Below, in pieces: positions 46,667 through 54,636 of a stretch of 64,000 bases of DNA. The first letter of the stretch is position 1, and each line of letters opens with the position of its first letter. This stretch comes from Rhizobacter sp. Root404 (GTDB taxonomy: Bacteria; Pseudomonadota; Gammaproteobacteria; Burkholderiales; Burkholderiaceae_C), in NCBI RefSeq assembly GCF_001425865.1, contig NZ_LMDS01000001.1, forward strand, positions 1-64,000, read 5' to 3'. The translations under genes and the position numbers were made by a program. Under the pieces are notes generated by a model. It did not search any database, was not told where the DNA came from, and worked only from the letters and a program-made list of their open reading frames with translations.

Positions 46667-46695
46667 TTCAGCATTGAGCTTATCTCAATGCTGAA
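46667..46695. promoter_or_regulatory. Perfect 29-bp palindrome, likely LysR operator
   Basis: TTCAGCATTGAG and CTCAATGCTGAA are exact 12-bp inverted arms around CTTAT. The inner TGAGCTTATCTCA fits the LysR T-N11-A rule. It is centred in the 98-nt gap between the divergent LysR and DUF4865 genes. Confidence 0.85.
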
Positions 46696-46746
46696 CCCGG
46701 ATGTTCTCGCTGGACCTGACGGCCCCGCTCACCTAGCCTGCGAGGC

Positions 46747-47286
46747 ATGGACCTGCTTCAGTACAGCTTCACTCTCGATCCCGGCCATCCCATGGAGGCC
46801 GTGCGCGAGCGCGTGGTGGCCAAGCGCCATCTGATCGATGGATTGCACGGGCTCAGGTGGAAGGCCTGGATGATCTCGGAGCCGCTGGCCGGCCGCGACC
46901 AGCCCAAGACCTATGCACCGCTCTACCTGTTCGACAACACGCAGGCCACTGTCGCGTTCCTGCGCGGCAGCATCTACAAGGGCGTGACGGACGCCTTTGG
47001 ATGGACCTCGCCGCTGCACGGCCACGTGGAGGAAGCTGCGCTGTGCGCACTTGGCGACGCGAAGTCTTGCGCCGTTCACACCACCCAGTTGCACGATCAC
47101 CAGTCGCTCCAGGCAGCAAGTGCCGCCCTTGAACCCGCGGCCGACGCGATCCTCGTCGCACGGCTGCTCGACGTCTCGCGGATGGTGCTGCGTCGCTACA
47201 CCTTCCGGACCGTCGTGCCGAACGTGGTGGACGACGGGGACGCTGAACTCGTCTACGAGGTGGTCGCCGTGTCGTCCCCCGGCTGA
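46747..47286 (+). CDS. DUF4865 family protein
   Basis: 179 residues, soluble. MDLLQYSFTLDPGHPMEAVRERV (about 1-23) is the standard start of DUF4865; GLRWKAWMISEPLAG, YAPLYLFDNTQATVAFLRG and FGWTSP follow. The fold is likely a dimeric alpha/beta-barrel like small monooxygenases, but no activity is known. Controlled presumably by the divergent LysR regulator through the 46667-46695 palindrome. Start ATG 46747. Confidence 0.85.
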   Translation: MDLLQYSFTLDPGHPMEAVRERVVAKRHLIDGLHGLRWKAWMISEPLAGRDQPKTYAPLYLFDNTQATVAFLRGSIYKGVTDAFGWTSPLHGHVEEAALCALGDAKSCAVHTTQLHDHQSLQAASAALEPAADAILVARLLDVSRMVLRRYTFRTVVPNVVDDGDAELVYEVVAVSSPG

Positions 47287-47407
47287 CCGGCAGGGCCGGG
47301 TCGAGGCTCGCCGCCGAAAGGCGTGGCTTCCACCAGCGGAAGGTCATTAGTGATGAGCGTCAATCATATTTCTCTCAAGGGCGCGCGCCAACCGCCGAAA
47401 GCACAGG

Positions 47408-48769
47408 GTGGAGAACCCATCCGACACCGTCAACCCGCACTACCTGAGCCATGTCCTCGCGACGTCGACCACTCGCGACGTCGTGGTCACCGAAGACATC
47501 GTCTCCGGAAGCGGCATGAAACTGTTGTCAAAGGGGGCGCGGATCGACGAGAACACGCGCGAACGGCTCCTGGCGCACAAGTTGCGCCTGCCGCTGGAGG
47601 ACTGTGTTCAGGTCGTCGATGGCGTCATTCCGGCCAGCTTTGAGCCTGTCGCAGAGCGGCTTCTGGCGGCCCACCCGCTCCTGAAGGCGCTCTGCGCGTC
47701 GAGCCGTGGGCGCACGGTGTCGGCGTCGGTCGCATCACTGGCACTGTCGCTTCCCATGCAATCGCTGCTGACGGTGCAGTCGCAGTTTCAGCAGGCTCGC
47801 CTGGACCACTTTGTCGGCGTCGCGATCCTGGCGTTCGCGCTGGCGCGCCGTCTGTTGCCGGACCAGGTCGACCGCCACCGCATGCTGGCGACCGCCGGAC
47901 TCGTCCACGACGTCGGCGAGCTCTACATCTCACCCGACTATCTGAGCAAAGGCTCACGTCTCACGCCCGAAGGATGGCGCCACATCGTGACGCATCCGCT
48001 GGTCGGGCACCGTGTCCTGTGCGACATGGTCGGCGCGGGCCGCTCCGTCGCCGCCGCCGTATTGCTTCACCACGAGCGACTCAACGGATTCGGCTATCCC
48101 CGCAGCGTGGCGGGCCATGCGTTCGCGCTGGACGGGCAGATCCTGGCCGCAGCCGAATGGCTGATGGCGCTGGTGGAGTCCGGAAAGTCGCCGCTGGCTC
48201 GGGCGCGCATGGCGGAGCGGCTCGTTCCCGGGGAATTCAGCGAGGTCTTGCTGCAGGCGGTGGCCAGCGCCGCACGCCTGCACGAAGACGAGGAAGTCGA
48301 ACTGGGCGAAGCGCTTCCACTGGAGGATGCGATTCCGCGGATCGAGCGCCTCGCCGCGACGCTGTCACGTTTTCGCAGCATGCGCGAATGGATCGACGAG
48401 CGATTGACCACCGCCGACGGCGAACTTCGGGAGGTCCTCTCTTCCGGAGTGAACCGCCTGGTGCGAATCCAGACTTCCTTCTCGAGCACCGGTCTCGATG
48501 CCCAGGATCCCAAGCACCTGATGACCGAACTGGCGTCGCTCAAGCAGCCCAAGGTCTACACCGAAGTCATGACGCTGATAGGGGAACTGGAGTGGCGCAT
48601 GCGCGAGCTGGAGCGCGACCAGATGCTGCGGTCCAGCCGGTTGCTCGGTCGCGACAACATGGCCGTGGTGAGCGATGTGATCGGGCGATTGAAGGGACTG
48701 GATCCCGCTGACGATCCCGTGGCCCCGGCAATCGCTGCGCTTGATCCACCGTCCGGATTCAGTCGGTAG
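47408..48769 (+). CDS. HD-GYP domain protein with altered motif residues
   Basis: 453 residues, GTG start. HD-GYP proteins hydrolyse cyclic-di-GMP. Residues about 1-85 form an unassigned N-terminal region (VVVTEDIVSGSGMKLLSKGA, as in some HD-GYP response proteins). The HD-GYP core runs about 135-275: HDVGELYISPDYL (His167, Asp168), HPLVGHRVL, and HHERLNGFGYP (His221, His222). Two positions differ from the usual HDxGK and HHExxDGxGYP: Lys is Glu171 and Asp is Asn226. The metal-binding histidines are kept, so activity may be changed rather than lost. The C-terminal third (about 310-440) is helical, without a recognised domain. Confidence 0.82.
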   Translation: MENPSDTVNPHYLSHVLATSTTRDVVVTEDIVSGSGMKLLSKGARIDENTRERLLAHKLRLPLEDCVQVVDGVIPASFEPVAERLLAAHPLLKALCASSRGRTVSASVASLALSLPMQSLLTVQSQFQQARLDHFVGVAILAFALARRLLPDQVDRHRMLATAGLVHDVGELYISPDYLSKGSRLTPEGWRHIVTHPLVGHRVLCDMVGAGRSVAAAVLLHHERLNGFGYPRSVAGHAFALDGQILAAAEWLMALVESGKSPLARARMAERLVPGEFSEVLLQAVASAARLHEDEEVELGEALPLEDAIPRIERLAATLSRFRSMREWIDERLTTADGELREVLSSGVNRLVRIQTSFSSTGLDAQDPKHLMTELASLKQPKVYTEVMTLIGELEWRMRELERDQMLRSSRLLGRDNMAVVSDVIGRLKGLDPADDPVAPAIAALDPPSGFSR

Positions 48770-48825
48770 CTCGCGTCGGGGCGCCGCACGCACAATGGCG
48801 GACTGCCGATCCCCGATGCACCCCC

Positions 48826-49383
48826 ATGCCGCACTGTTCTCGCCGCCACCTGTTCGTGGCAGTTCTCGGCGCCGCGCTGCCGTGGCGAGCCTGGGCCGGG
48901 TTCAATTTCTGGAACAGCGAATACACGGCCACGCGATCCGAACTGCAGGCCACGATCGCGACGCGATTTCCGCTGTCACAGCGGTACGCTCAGATCATCA
49001 CGGTGGGACTCAGCGACCCTCAACTCGGACTGAACGCCTCGGCCAACCGCGCGGCCATCACGGCCCGTGTATCGATTGCCAGTCCGCTGCTGCGTGCGGG
49101 CCTGGTCCGTGGCACCGTTGAGCTCAGCAGTGCGTTGCGCTACGACGTCGCAATCCGCGCCTTGCGCCTGGAGCAGCCCAACGCCGAGCGCCTGGAACTG
49201 CAGGGTGTCGGCGGCGCGGACGCCGAGCGGCTGCGGCAGGTCGGCGGCCTGGTCGCTCAGGAGTTGCTGCAAGGTCAAGTTCTTCGCACGTTCACGTCCG
49301 AGGAGCTGAGCTTTGGAGGAAAGACCTACGAGATCGGCGACATCACGGTGCTGGACGACGGCATCAAGGTCCAGCTGAAGTAG
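48826..49383 (+). CDS. DUF1439 (YceB-like) exported protein
   Basis: 185 residues with an Arg-containing signal peptide (MPHCSRRHLFVAVLGAALPWRAWAG); the SRRHLF could resemble a Tat motif but Sec is just as likely. The mature part YTATRSELQATIATRFPLSQRYAQIITVGLSDPQLGL (split) is the DUF1439 signature, and FGGKTYEIGDITVLDDGIKVQLK is its end. Such proteins have a lipid-binding TULIP-like or SMP-like fold in structures of relatives (from memory); function unknown. Start ATG 48826. Confidence 0.8.
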   Translation: MPHCSRRHLFVAVLGAALPWRAWAGFNFWNSEYTATRSELQATIATRFPLSQRYAQIITVGLSDPQLGLNASANRAAITARVSIASPLLRAGLVRGTVELSSALRYDVAIRALRLEQPNAERLELQGVGGADAERLRQVGGLVAQELLQGQVLRTFTSEELSFGGKTYEIGDITVLDDGIKVQLK

Positions 49384-49553
49384 CCGGCCGGGATCGAGCC
49401 GCTGTTGTGAGGCGGCATGCAGATTCCCGAGACGTCGGTACCGCAGCGAGTGCGGCCATTCGAGCGCGCGGGTACCGTCCCCGCTGTCTGTCAGGGCAGG
49501 ACACACGCCTTATGCTGCACGCGTGCATGACGATTGAATGAGAGGGACCCTCG

Positions 49554-50047
49554 ATGGGCGCGTCGAAATTCAGAATGGGGAGGCTCGACCATGTCCACGT
49601 TCGAGTGCCCAATCGGGCTGAGGCGGCGAGTTGGTATGCCCAGCATCTCGGTTTTGAGCCTGTCGACAGATTTGACTTCTGGGCCAACAGCGTTGCAGGC
49701 GGTCCGCTGCAGATCTCCGCGGATGGTGGCGCGACCATGCTCGCGTTGTTTGAAGCCACCGAACACCAATTCCCATGGTCCCGCAGACTCAAGGGATCGC
49801 GTTCAACCTCGATGCCGATGCGTTCATCACCTTCGGCCGCTCGCTGCCCGGCGCGATCAGGGACCCGTCAGGACAGCCACTGGAGCTGCATCACATCGTC
49901 GATTTCGATCTGTGCTGGGCTTTCAATCTGACGGACCCGTGGGGCAACCACTACGAACTGAATTGCTACGAGTACGAGCGCATAAGAAGAGAACTCGTGG
50001 AAGCCCGGAACGTCGAGCCGCAGCGCTATTGGCCGCGTGGTGATTGA
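49554..50047 (+). pseudogene. Frameshifted glyoxalase/VOC-fold gene
   Basis: The first part (from ATG 49554) reads GRLDHVHVRVPNRAEAASWYAQHLGFEPV, a typical glyoxalase/VOC beta-alpha-beta unit, up to about 49770 (LALFEATEHQFPW). The rest continues in another frame from about 49775: QGIAFNLDADAFITFGRSLPG, then FNLTDPWGNHYELNCYEY, the second VOC unit with its metal-binding Glu. A net one-base loss near 49768-49780 joins them. Either one base is missing in the sequence or the gene is inactive. Intact it would encode about 164 residues. Neighbours give no hint of substrate. Confidence 0.75.
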
Positions 50048-50198
50048 CGCGCCGGCAAGCGGTCGCCCGCGAGACGTGATCGGAACACCGGTGACGAGGG
50101 CGCCTCGGCTCTCCGTGTCGATGCTGATTCGCTAGACCCGCGCGCGGCAGGCGGACGTCGAGTTCCCGCCCGGTCACCGGTCGTGCCAATGATGCTCC

Positions 50199-50232
50199 GT
50201 GCGCATCAATCGTTTCGAATCTTGCAATTCCA
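50199..50232. promoter_or_regulatory. Shared LysR-type element, copy 1 (before the itaconyl-CoA hydratase-like gene)
   Basis: This 34-bp element matches the copy at 56950-56983 at 25 positions. Common blocks are GCATCAATCG, CNAAT and GCAATTC. It lies 67 nt before ATG 50300 in a 252-nt gap that otherwise shows no feature. The second copy is in the divergent promoter of the cluster's own LysR gene. Confidence 0.75.
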
Positions 50233-50299
50233 TGTTGGGCATGGGCTGGTCAAACTGCGTGTCATGAGTTGCCGCCTCGAGGCACTACCAGGAGACGCC

Positions 50300-51160
50300 A
50301 TGCACAACGCAGAAAGCCCGTTGACCGAATGGATCGGTCGCAGCGAGACGGTCGAAGATGCCGCCTACCCGACGCCCGCGATGGCGCTCACCGCGACGCT
50401 CGATCATCCGCCCGCCACGCTCGCAACGGGCAGCCCGCTCCCACCCCTGTGGCATTGGCTGTACTTCCTGCCGCTGCATCGGCAATCGCACATCGGCCCG
50501 GACGGCCACGCCAAGCGCGGCGGCTTCCTCCCGCCGGTGCCGCTGCCGCGGCGCATGTGGGCCGGCAGCCAGTTCGAGTTCCGCTCCCCGATCCGGATCG
50601 GGGACCGGCTGGTGCGCACGTCCACGATCGACGATGTGACCACCAAGGACGGGCGCACCGGCCAACTGGTGTTCGTCAAGGTCCGGCATGAGGTGCGCAC
50701 CAACGGCGCTACCGAGCCGGCGCTGGTCGAGTTCCACGACATCGTCTATCGCGAGGCGCAACGGCCCGGTGACATCGCTCCGCCACCGCAGAAGGCCGAG
50801 GCGAACGCGCCGTGGCAGCGCGAGATCGTGCCGGACGACGTGCTGCTGTTCCGCTACTCGGCGCTCACGTTTAACGGCCACCGCATCCACTACGACCGCA
50901 AGTACGTGACCGAGGTCGAGGGCTATCCGGGCCTGATCGTCCACGGCCCGCTGATCGCCACCCTGTTGATGGACCTGCTCCGACGCGAGCTCCCGCAGGC
51001 CGAGGTGGCGAGCTTCCGGTTCAAGGCCGTTCGGCCGACCTTCGATCCGCATCCGTTCCGCGTCAACGGCGAGCTGCAGCCCGATGGCAAGACCGTGCGC
51101 CTGTGGGCGCAGGACCATGAAGGGTGGCTGACGATGGATGCCACCGCCACCTTGCGTTGA
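50300..51160 (+). CDS. MaoC-type itaconyl-CoA/mesaconyl-C4-CoA hydratase
   Basis: 286 residues, double-hotdog hydratase. The N-terminal half is a FAS1-like dehydratase domain (PPLWHWLYFLPLHRQSHIGPDGH, GGFLPPVPLPRRMWAGSQFEF); the C-terminal half is a MaoC domain (LLFRYSALTFNGHRIHYDRKYVTEVEGYPGLIVHGPL, with Asn/His as catalytic pair). This architecture is that of mesaconyl-C4-CoA hydratase and of itaconyl-CoA hydratase (Ich), which gives citramalyl-CoA. A CoA-transferase and a citramalyl-CoA-lyase-like gene follow directly, which favours Ich. ATG 50300 has an aggag ribosome-binding site. First gene of a five-gene plus-strand unit. Confidence 0.82.
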   Translation: MHNAESPLTEWIGRSETVEDAAYPTPAMALTATLDHPPATLATGSPLPPLWHWLYFLPLHRQSHIGPDGHAKRGGFLPPVPLPRRMWAGSQFEFRSPIRIGDRLVRTSTIDDVTTKDGRTGQLVFVKVRHEVRTNGATEPALVEFHDIVYREAQRPGDIAPPPQKAEANAPWQREIVPDDVLLFRYSALTFNGHRIHYDRKYVTEVEGYPGLIVHGPLIATLLMDLLRRELPQAEVASFRFKAVRPTFDPHPFRVNGELQPDGKTVRLWAQDHEGWLTMDATATLR

Positions 51161-51173
51161 AGGAGCGACCCGC

Positions 51174-52352
51174 ATGCAACCCCTCAAGGGCCTCACGGTC
51201 GTCACCCTCGAACACGCCATCGCCGCGCCGTTCGCGACCCGGCAACTCGCCGACCTCGGCGCCCGCGTCATCAAGATCGAGCGGCCCGGCGCCGGCGACT
51301 TCGCACGCGCCTACGACTCGCGGGTGCGTGGCCTGGCCTCGCACTTCGTCTGGACCAACCGCTCCAAGGAGAGCCTGACGCTCGACGTCAAGCACCCCGA
51401 GGCCGCCAAGGTGCTCGAACGCCTGGTGCTCGAGAAGGCCGATGTGGTGGTGCAGAACCTCGCCCCCGGCGCGGCCGCGCGGCTCGGGCTCGGCTACGAG
51501 GCGCTCGCCGCGAAGAAGCCGGGGATCATTGTCTGCGACATCTCCGGCTACGGCGGCGACGGCCCCTACCGCGACAAGAAGGCCTACGACCTGCTGATCC
51601 AAAGCGAGGCCGGCTTCGTGTCCGTCACCGGCACGCCGGACGAACCCAGCAAGGCCGGCCCGTCGATCGCCGACATCGCCGCGGGCATGTACGCCTACAC
51701 CAACATCCTGGCGGCGCTGCTGCAGCGCGGCCAGACAGGCAAGGGCCAGCACATCGACATCTCGATGCTCGAATCGCTGGCCGAGTGGACGAGCTACCCG
51801 CTCTACTACGCCTTTGACGGCGCGCCGCCGCCGCCGCGCACCGGCGCCAGCCACGCGACGATCTACCCATACGGGCCGTTCCCGACCGGCGGCGACGGCA
51901 CGGTGATGATGGGCCTGCAAAACGAACGCGAGTGGCTGAAGTTCTGCGAACTGGTGCTGCAGCAGCCCGGCGTGGCGACCGACCCGCGCTTCACCGGCAA
52001 CGCCAAGCGCGTCGCCAACCGCGATGCGCTCAAGGCGCTGATCACCGAGGCCTTCGCGTCACTGACTGCGCCGCAGGTGGTCGAGCGGCTCGAGGCCGCC
52101 CAGATCGCGAACGCGCGGGTCAACACGATGCACGAGGTCTGGGCGCATCCGCAGCTGAAGGCGCGCGGCCGCTGGCGCGAAGTCGGCTCGCCGGCCGGTG
52201 CGCTGCCGGCGATGCTGCCGCCCGGCACGTGGGACGAGGGCCCGCGCATGGACCCGGTGCCCGCCCTCGGGGAACACACCGACGCGCTGCTGGCGGAACT
52301 CGGGCTCGACGCCGCGGCGATCCGCGCGCTGCATGCGGCCGGAGCGGTCTGA
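51174..52352 (+). CDS. Family III CoA-transferase, likely for itaconate/mesaconate
   Basis: 392 residues, CaiB/BaiF family. GLTVVTLEHAIAAPFATRQLADLGARVIKIE (split), NLAPGAAARLGLG and KAYDLLIQSEAGFVSVTG (catalytic Asp) are the family motifs; GQHIDISMLESLAEWTSYPLYY follows. Family III enzymes include succinyl-CoA:mesaconate and itaconate-type CoA-transferases (for example mammalian SUGCT). Between an Ich-like hydratase and a CitE-like lyase the natural job is activating itaconate or mesaconate. Starts 13 nt after the hydratase, with aaggag before ATG 51174; the lyase gene follows after one base. Related to the CoA-transferase at 42073. Confidence 0.85.
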   Translation: MQPLKGLTVVTLEHAIAAPFATRQLADLGARVIKIERPGAGDFARAYDSRVRGLASHFVWTNRSKESLTLDVKHPEAAKVLERLVLEKADVVVQNLAPGAAARLGLGYEALAAKKPGIIVCDISGYGGDGPYRDKKAYDLLIQSEAGFVSVTGTPDEPSKAGPSIADIAAGMYAYTNILAALLQRGQTGKGQHIDISMLESLAEWTSYPLYYAFDGAPPPPRTGASHATIYPYGPFPTGGDGTVMMGLQNEREWLKFCELVLQQPGVATDPRFTGNAKRVANRDALKALITEAFASLTAPQVVERLEAAQIANARVNTMHEVWAHPQLKARGRWREVGSPAGALPAMLPPGTWDEGPRMDPVPALGEHTDALLAELGLDAAAIRALHAAGAV

Positions 52353-52353
52353 C

Positions 52354-53178
52354 ATGAAGGCTCCCGTCGCCCGCACCTACTTGTTCGTTCCCGGCAATCG
52401 GCCCGAGCGCTTCGCGAAGGCGCTCGAGAGCGCGGCCGATGCCGTGGTGATGGACCTGGAGGATGCCGTGGCTGCCGATGACAAGTCGAGCGCGCGTGAC
52501 GCGGTTGCCGCCCACCTGGCCGGCATGGCACCGGAAGCGCGCGGCCGCGTCGTCGTGCGCATCAACGACATCGCGAGCAACTGGTGCGTGATGGACCTTC
52601 GCGCGCTGCTGCACGCGGGCGGAACGCGAGTGATGCTGCCGAAGGCCGAAGCGCCGGCACAGATCGCAGCGGTTCGCGGCGCGTTGCCGGATGCCGATGT
52701 GCTGGCGTTGATCGAGACCGCGCGCGGCGTCGCGGCCGCCGGGCAGATCGCCGCCGCCAGCGGGGTCACCCGCCTCGTGTACGGAACGCTCGACTTCGCG
52801 CTGGACCTCGATCTCGACATCGGCACCGGCGACGAGGGCCTGGCCTACGCGGCGGGTCGCATCGCCGTCGCATCGCGTGCGGCCGGGCTGGCTGCGCCGG
52901 TGGCCGGCGTGACGCCACAACTCGACGACGAGGCGCGGCTGCTGGCCGACCTGGCGCAGGCGCGCCGCTTCGGCTTCGGCGCGAAGCTGTGCATTCACCC
53001 GAAGCAGGTCGACCCGATTCATCGGGCCTTGCAACCCAGCGCGGCGGCCATCGAATGGTCGCGGCGCGTGCTCGCGGCCGAGGCCGCCTCACCCGGCGCG
53101 GCCCGGCTCGACGGCCGCATGGTCGATCGGCCGGTCGTGCTGCAGGCCGAACGCATCCTGATGCGCAGCGGCCACTGA
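52354..53178 (+). CDS. CitE-like CoA-ester lyase, probable citramalyl-CoA lyase
   Basis: 274 residues, HpcH/HpaI-CitE TIM-barrel family, Mg-dependent. TYLFVPGNRPERFAKALES (about 8-26), VVMDLEDAVAADDK, VVRINDIAS, VMLPKAEAP, LALIETARG (Mg-binding Glu), GTLDFALDLDL and GFGAKLCIHPKQV are the motifs of CoA-ester lyases. In context it should split citramalyl-CoA to acetyl-CoA and pyruvate (Ccl); malyl-CoA or beta-methylmalyl-CoA are alternatives. Begins one base after the CoA-transferase stop, so it is tightly coupled. Confidence 0.85.
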   Translation: MKAPVARTYLFVPGNRPERFAKALESAADAVVMDLEDAVAADDKSSARDAVAAHLAGMAPEARGRVVVRINDIASNWCVMDLRALLHAGGTRVMLPKAEAPAQIAAVRGALPDADVLALIETARGVAAAGQIAAASGVTRLVYGTLDFALDLDLDIGTGDEGLAYAAGRIAVASRAAGLAAPVAGVTPQLDDEARLLADLAQARRFGFGAKLCIHPKQVDPIHRALQPSAAAIEWSRRVLAAEAASPGAARLDGRMVDRPVVLQAERILMRSGH

Positions 53179-53209
53179 TTCGTACCCACTTCAAGCAACG
53201 GAGACAACC

Positions 53210-54556
53210 ATGGCATCCACCATCATCGACTCGACGATCTTCCAGGGCATCTTCAGCAGCGATGCGATGCGCGAAGTCTGGTCCGACGAGAACCGCACCC
53301 GCAAGTACATCGACATCGAACGCGCGCTCGCCAAGGTGCAAGGGCGGATCGGGCTGATCCCTCAAGAGGCGGCCGACGAGATCATCAGCCACTGCCATCT
53401 CGACCAGATCGACATGGTGAAACTGCGCGCGCAGACCGAGCGCATCGGCTACCCGATCCTCGGCGTCGTCTCGCAGCTCAACGCCCTGTGCCGCGACAAG
53501 CTCGGCGAATACGTGCACTGGGGCGCGACCACGCAGGACATCACCGACACCGCGACCGTGCTGCAGATCCGCGAGGCACTCGCGCTCGTCGACGCCGACC
53601 TGTCCGCCATCTCGAAGACCATGGCCGACCTGGCGCGCAAGCACCGGCTGACGCCGATGATCGGCCGCAGCAACCTGCAGCAGGCCATCCCCGTGACCTT
53701 CGGCTACAAGATGGCCGGGCTGCTGTCGGCGATCGAGCGGCACCGCACGCGCCTGGAGCAACTGCGTCCACGCGTGCTGGTGGGCGAGTTCGCCGGCGCG
53801 GCCGGCACGCTCGCGTCGCTCGCCACCGGGGCCATGGAAACGCAGGCCGGGCTGATGGCGGAACTCGGCCTCGGCCAGCCCGACATCGCCTGGCACACCA
53901 TCCGCGACAACATCGCCGAGGTCGGCTGCTTCCTCGGGCTGGTCGGCGGCACGCTCGGCAAGTTCAGCATGGACGTCAAGCTGATGATGCAGACCGAGGT
54001 CGGCGAGGTCTTCGAGCCGTTCGCGCACGGCCGCGGGTCGAGCAGCACGATGCCGCAGAAGCGCAACCCGATCAGCAGCTGCTACATCCACGCGCAGGTG
54101 TCCGTGGTGCGCCAGCATGCGGCGGCGTTGATGGACGCGATGATCGCCGACCACGAGCGCAGTACCGGCCCGTGGGAGATCGAGTGGATCGTCCTGCCGG
54201 AGGCCTTCTGCCTGATGGCCGGCGCGCTGAAGCAGACGCGCTTCGTGCTCGACGGGCTGGAGGTCGACGAAGCGCAGATGCGCGCCAACATCGACATGAC
54301 CGGCGGGCTGGTGATGAGCGAGGCCGTGATGATGGGCCTGGGCAACTTCATCGGCCGCGAGTACGCGCACGACCTGGTCTACGACATCTGTCGCGTCGCC
54401 GTGAAGGAAAAGCGGCCCCTGCTCGACCTGCTGTGCGAGCACCCCGAGATCAACAAGCACCTCGACCGCGCGGCGCTCGCCAGGCTCTGTGATCCGTCCA
54501 ACTACCTCGGCCAGTCCGGCGTGATGGTGGACCGGGTGCTCAGCAAGTTGCGCTAG
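53210..54556 (+). CDS. Aspartase/fumarase-superfamily enzyme (carboxymuconate-cycloisomerase/adenylosuccinate-lyase type), candidate trans-aconitate decarboxylase
   Basis: 448 residues. EYVHWGATTQDITDTATV (His103) and GRGSSSTMPQKRNPISS (about 274-290, catalytic Ser loop) are superfamily motifs; LQQAIPVTFGYKMAGLL is the helical core. It fits 3-carboxy-cis,cis-muconate cycloisomerase and prokaryote-type adenylosuccinate lyase in length and order, not PurB of gammaproteobacteria. The fungal trans-aconitate decarboxylase Tad1 belongs to this superfamily. Because the three preceding genes match itaconate breakdown and a PrpF-family isomerase lies 2.5 kb on, I infer a C6 tricarboxylate-processing role, perhaps trans-aconitate to itaconate. 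Family confident, reaction inferred. Ribosome-binding site cggag before ATG 53210. Confidence 0.8.
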   Translation: MASTIIDSTIFQGIFSSDAMREVWSDENRTRKYIDIERALAKVQGRIGLIPQEAADEIISHCHLDQIDMVKLRAQTERIGYPILGVVSQLNALCRDKLGEYVHWGATTQDITDTATVLQIREALALVDADLSAISKTMADLARKHRLTPMIGRSNLQQAIPVTFGYKMAGLLSAIERHRTRLEQLRPRVLVGEFAGAAGTLASLATGAMETQAGLMAELGLGQPDIAWHTIRDNIAEVGCFLGLVGGTLGKFSMDVKLMMQTEVGEVFEPFAHGRGSSSTMPQKRNPISSCYIHAQVSVVRQHAAALMDAMIADHERSTGPWEIEWIVLPEAFCLMAGALKQTRFVLDGLEVDEAQMRANIDMTGGLVMSEAVMMGLGNFIGREYAHDLVYDICRVAVKEKRPLLDLLCEHPEINKHLDRAALARLCDPSNYLGQSGVMVDRVLSKLR

Positions 54557-54636
54557 CCCACCCACGCCACCGAGAGGCATCAGGCCGGCACAGACCGGCT
54601 CGCCGTCGCACGCCATCCGCCGCAGGAGACAACGCC

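Noticed and set aside
53210..54556. Annotation as adenylosuccinate lyase (purB) of the purine pathway
   Set aside because: It shares superfamily motifs but lies in a carboxylate-catabolic operon. Length and motif wording fit carboxymuconate-cycloisomerase-like members, so purB was not assigned.
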